IMG/VR virus record: IMGVR_UViG_3300046798_000133
Coordinates: 1 to 39,310 of that record
Origin: a virus
DNA: 39,310 nt
Strand: one strand, 5' to 3'
Numbering within the stretch: position 1 is the first letter of the stretch; each line of letters begins with the position of its first letter. The notes under the pieces were generated by a model, which had not been told where the DNA came from, did no database searches, and saw nothing but the letters and a program-made list of their open reading frames with translations. This document shows positions 38,858 through 39,310 of the stretch, one piece after another. Both the position numbers and the translations under genes were made by a program.

Positions 38858-39310
38858 CTAGCCCACCGTCTGGGCTGCAGGTAGCTTGCGGACGCCGCGC
38901 TTGATGCCGACTTCCAGCGCGAGCGCCTGTAGGCCGGAGATTCTGTTTGCGGCGGGCGACGCCGGGGTCTCGGACCACTTGAAGCGCATTGACTTGCACT
39001 TCTGGAACCGAAGCTTGTGCCTGAAGTCCAGAGTTGTGTTGAGTCCTCCGAGCGTCACGGTGCCGCACGGCACGGAGATGGAGTAGTAGTTCGGGTTGGA
39101 CGTCGCGTCGGAGTCGTCGAAGTAGAAACCAATCACGAGCGTGCTGTTTGGGTTGGTCGCCGAGAATGAGAAGTAGGCGCGGCGGATTCGCTGGTACGAC
39201 TCCAGCGCATCGAGATGCAGCCACGACGAGGTTCCGCCAATCTCAAACCCGGTATCCCCGAGCGCGTTGGTGCTGTCGAAGGTCGTTCCAGCCACGTCAA
39301 CGTTGACGCC
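38858..39310 (-). CDS. Tail nozzle/hub protein, C-terminal part (continues at 2923)
   Basis: The frame enters from the other contig end (base 39183 joins base 1) and stops at TAG 38858. LESYQRIRRAYFSFSAT, a beta-rich part with FYFDDS, and RFQKCKSMRFKW then GLQALALEVGIKRGVRKLPA match the conserved end of podovirus nozzle proteins. Any apparent start inside this piece, such as GTG 39295, is an artefact of the cut. The full gene is about 1082 codons. Confidence 0.8.
   Translation of the reverse strand, partial: GVNVDVAGTTFDSTNALGDTGFEIGGTSSWLHLDALESYQRIRRAYFSFSATNPNSTLVIGFYFDDSDATSNPNYYSISVPCGTVTLGGLNTTLDFRHKLRFQKCKSMRFKWSETPASPAANRISGLQALALEVGIKRGVRKLPAAQTVG
39184..39310. repeat. Direct terminal repeat, right copy
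   Basis: Identical to 1-127; this copy should be removed when the circle is closed. Confidence 0.95.

Noticed and set aside
1-39310. tRNA genes, integrase and attachment sites
   Set aside because: None were found by eye on either strand; absence of an integrase is by motif inspection only.

Overview
The window is a complete circular phage genome that has been cut open. Bases 1-127 are repeated exactly at 39184-39310, so the molecule is about 39,183 bp and the contig ends fall inside one gene, the tail nozzle. GC is high and coding is extremely dense. About forty neighbouring genes overlap by a 4-nt ATGA, GTGA or TTGA, and no stretch above 200 bp lacks a likely gene. Terminase, portal, scaffold and a capsid-like protein are present. 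There is an SU10-type adaptor, a nozzle and two very large internal virion (ejection) proteins, but no tape measure, tail tube or sheath, so I infer a short-tailed (podovirus-like) virus of a high-GC bacterium. I see no integrase, RNA polymerase, DNA polymerase, tRNA or CRISPR array. The host cannot be named from the sequence.

Layout: one divergent control region (24170-24254) drives two opposite transcripts. Leftward from 24169 come a Cro/CI-like HTH regulator, a zinc-ribbon protein, an HNH endonuclease, a PAPS-reductase-like protein, small genes, a replication initiator and DnaC-like helicase loader (20377-22007), a run of small unknowns with a PD-(D/E)XK nuclease, then the packaging and virion block. 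That block holds a terS candidate, terL, ten small genes including an HNH endonuclease, portal, zinc ribbon, scaffold, capsid, four minor structural proteins, an endonuclease VII-type HNH, adaptor, neck protein and nozzle. Across the circle junction the same strand continues with the 1099- and 794-aa ejection proteins, fibre/minor tail genes and a lysis cassette (holin, endolysin and two small proteins), ending at 30178.

Rightward from 24255 come nine small unknown genes, a DnaQ-like exonuclease, a zinc ribbon, a YqaJ-type exonuclease and RecT annealing pair, a strong hairpin, and a Dam-type adenine methyltransferase with small neighbours. This strand ends at 30181, where the two transcripts meet tail to tail on a shared CTAG. 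The right arm looks like early DNA metabolism. The left arm looks like replication followed by late functions.

The most unusual signal is regulatory. Three predicted sigma70-like promoters (two divergent ones and one in front of the endonuclease VII gene) share the same geometry: a -35 box, a 17-nt spacer, a -10 box, then exactly 7 nt to an ATG with no ribosome-binding site. All three would give leaderless mRNAs. Separately, four genes carry a 10-base GAAAGGCGGA element in place of a normal Shine-Dalgarno sequence.
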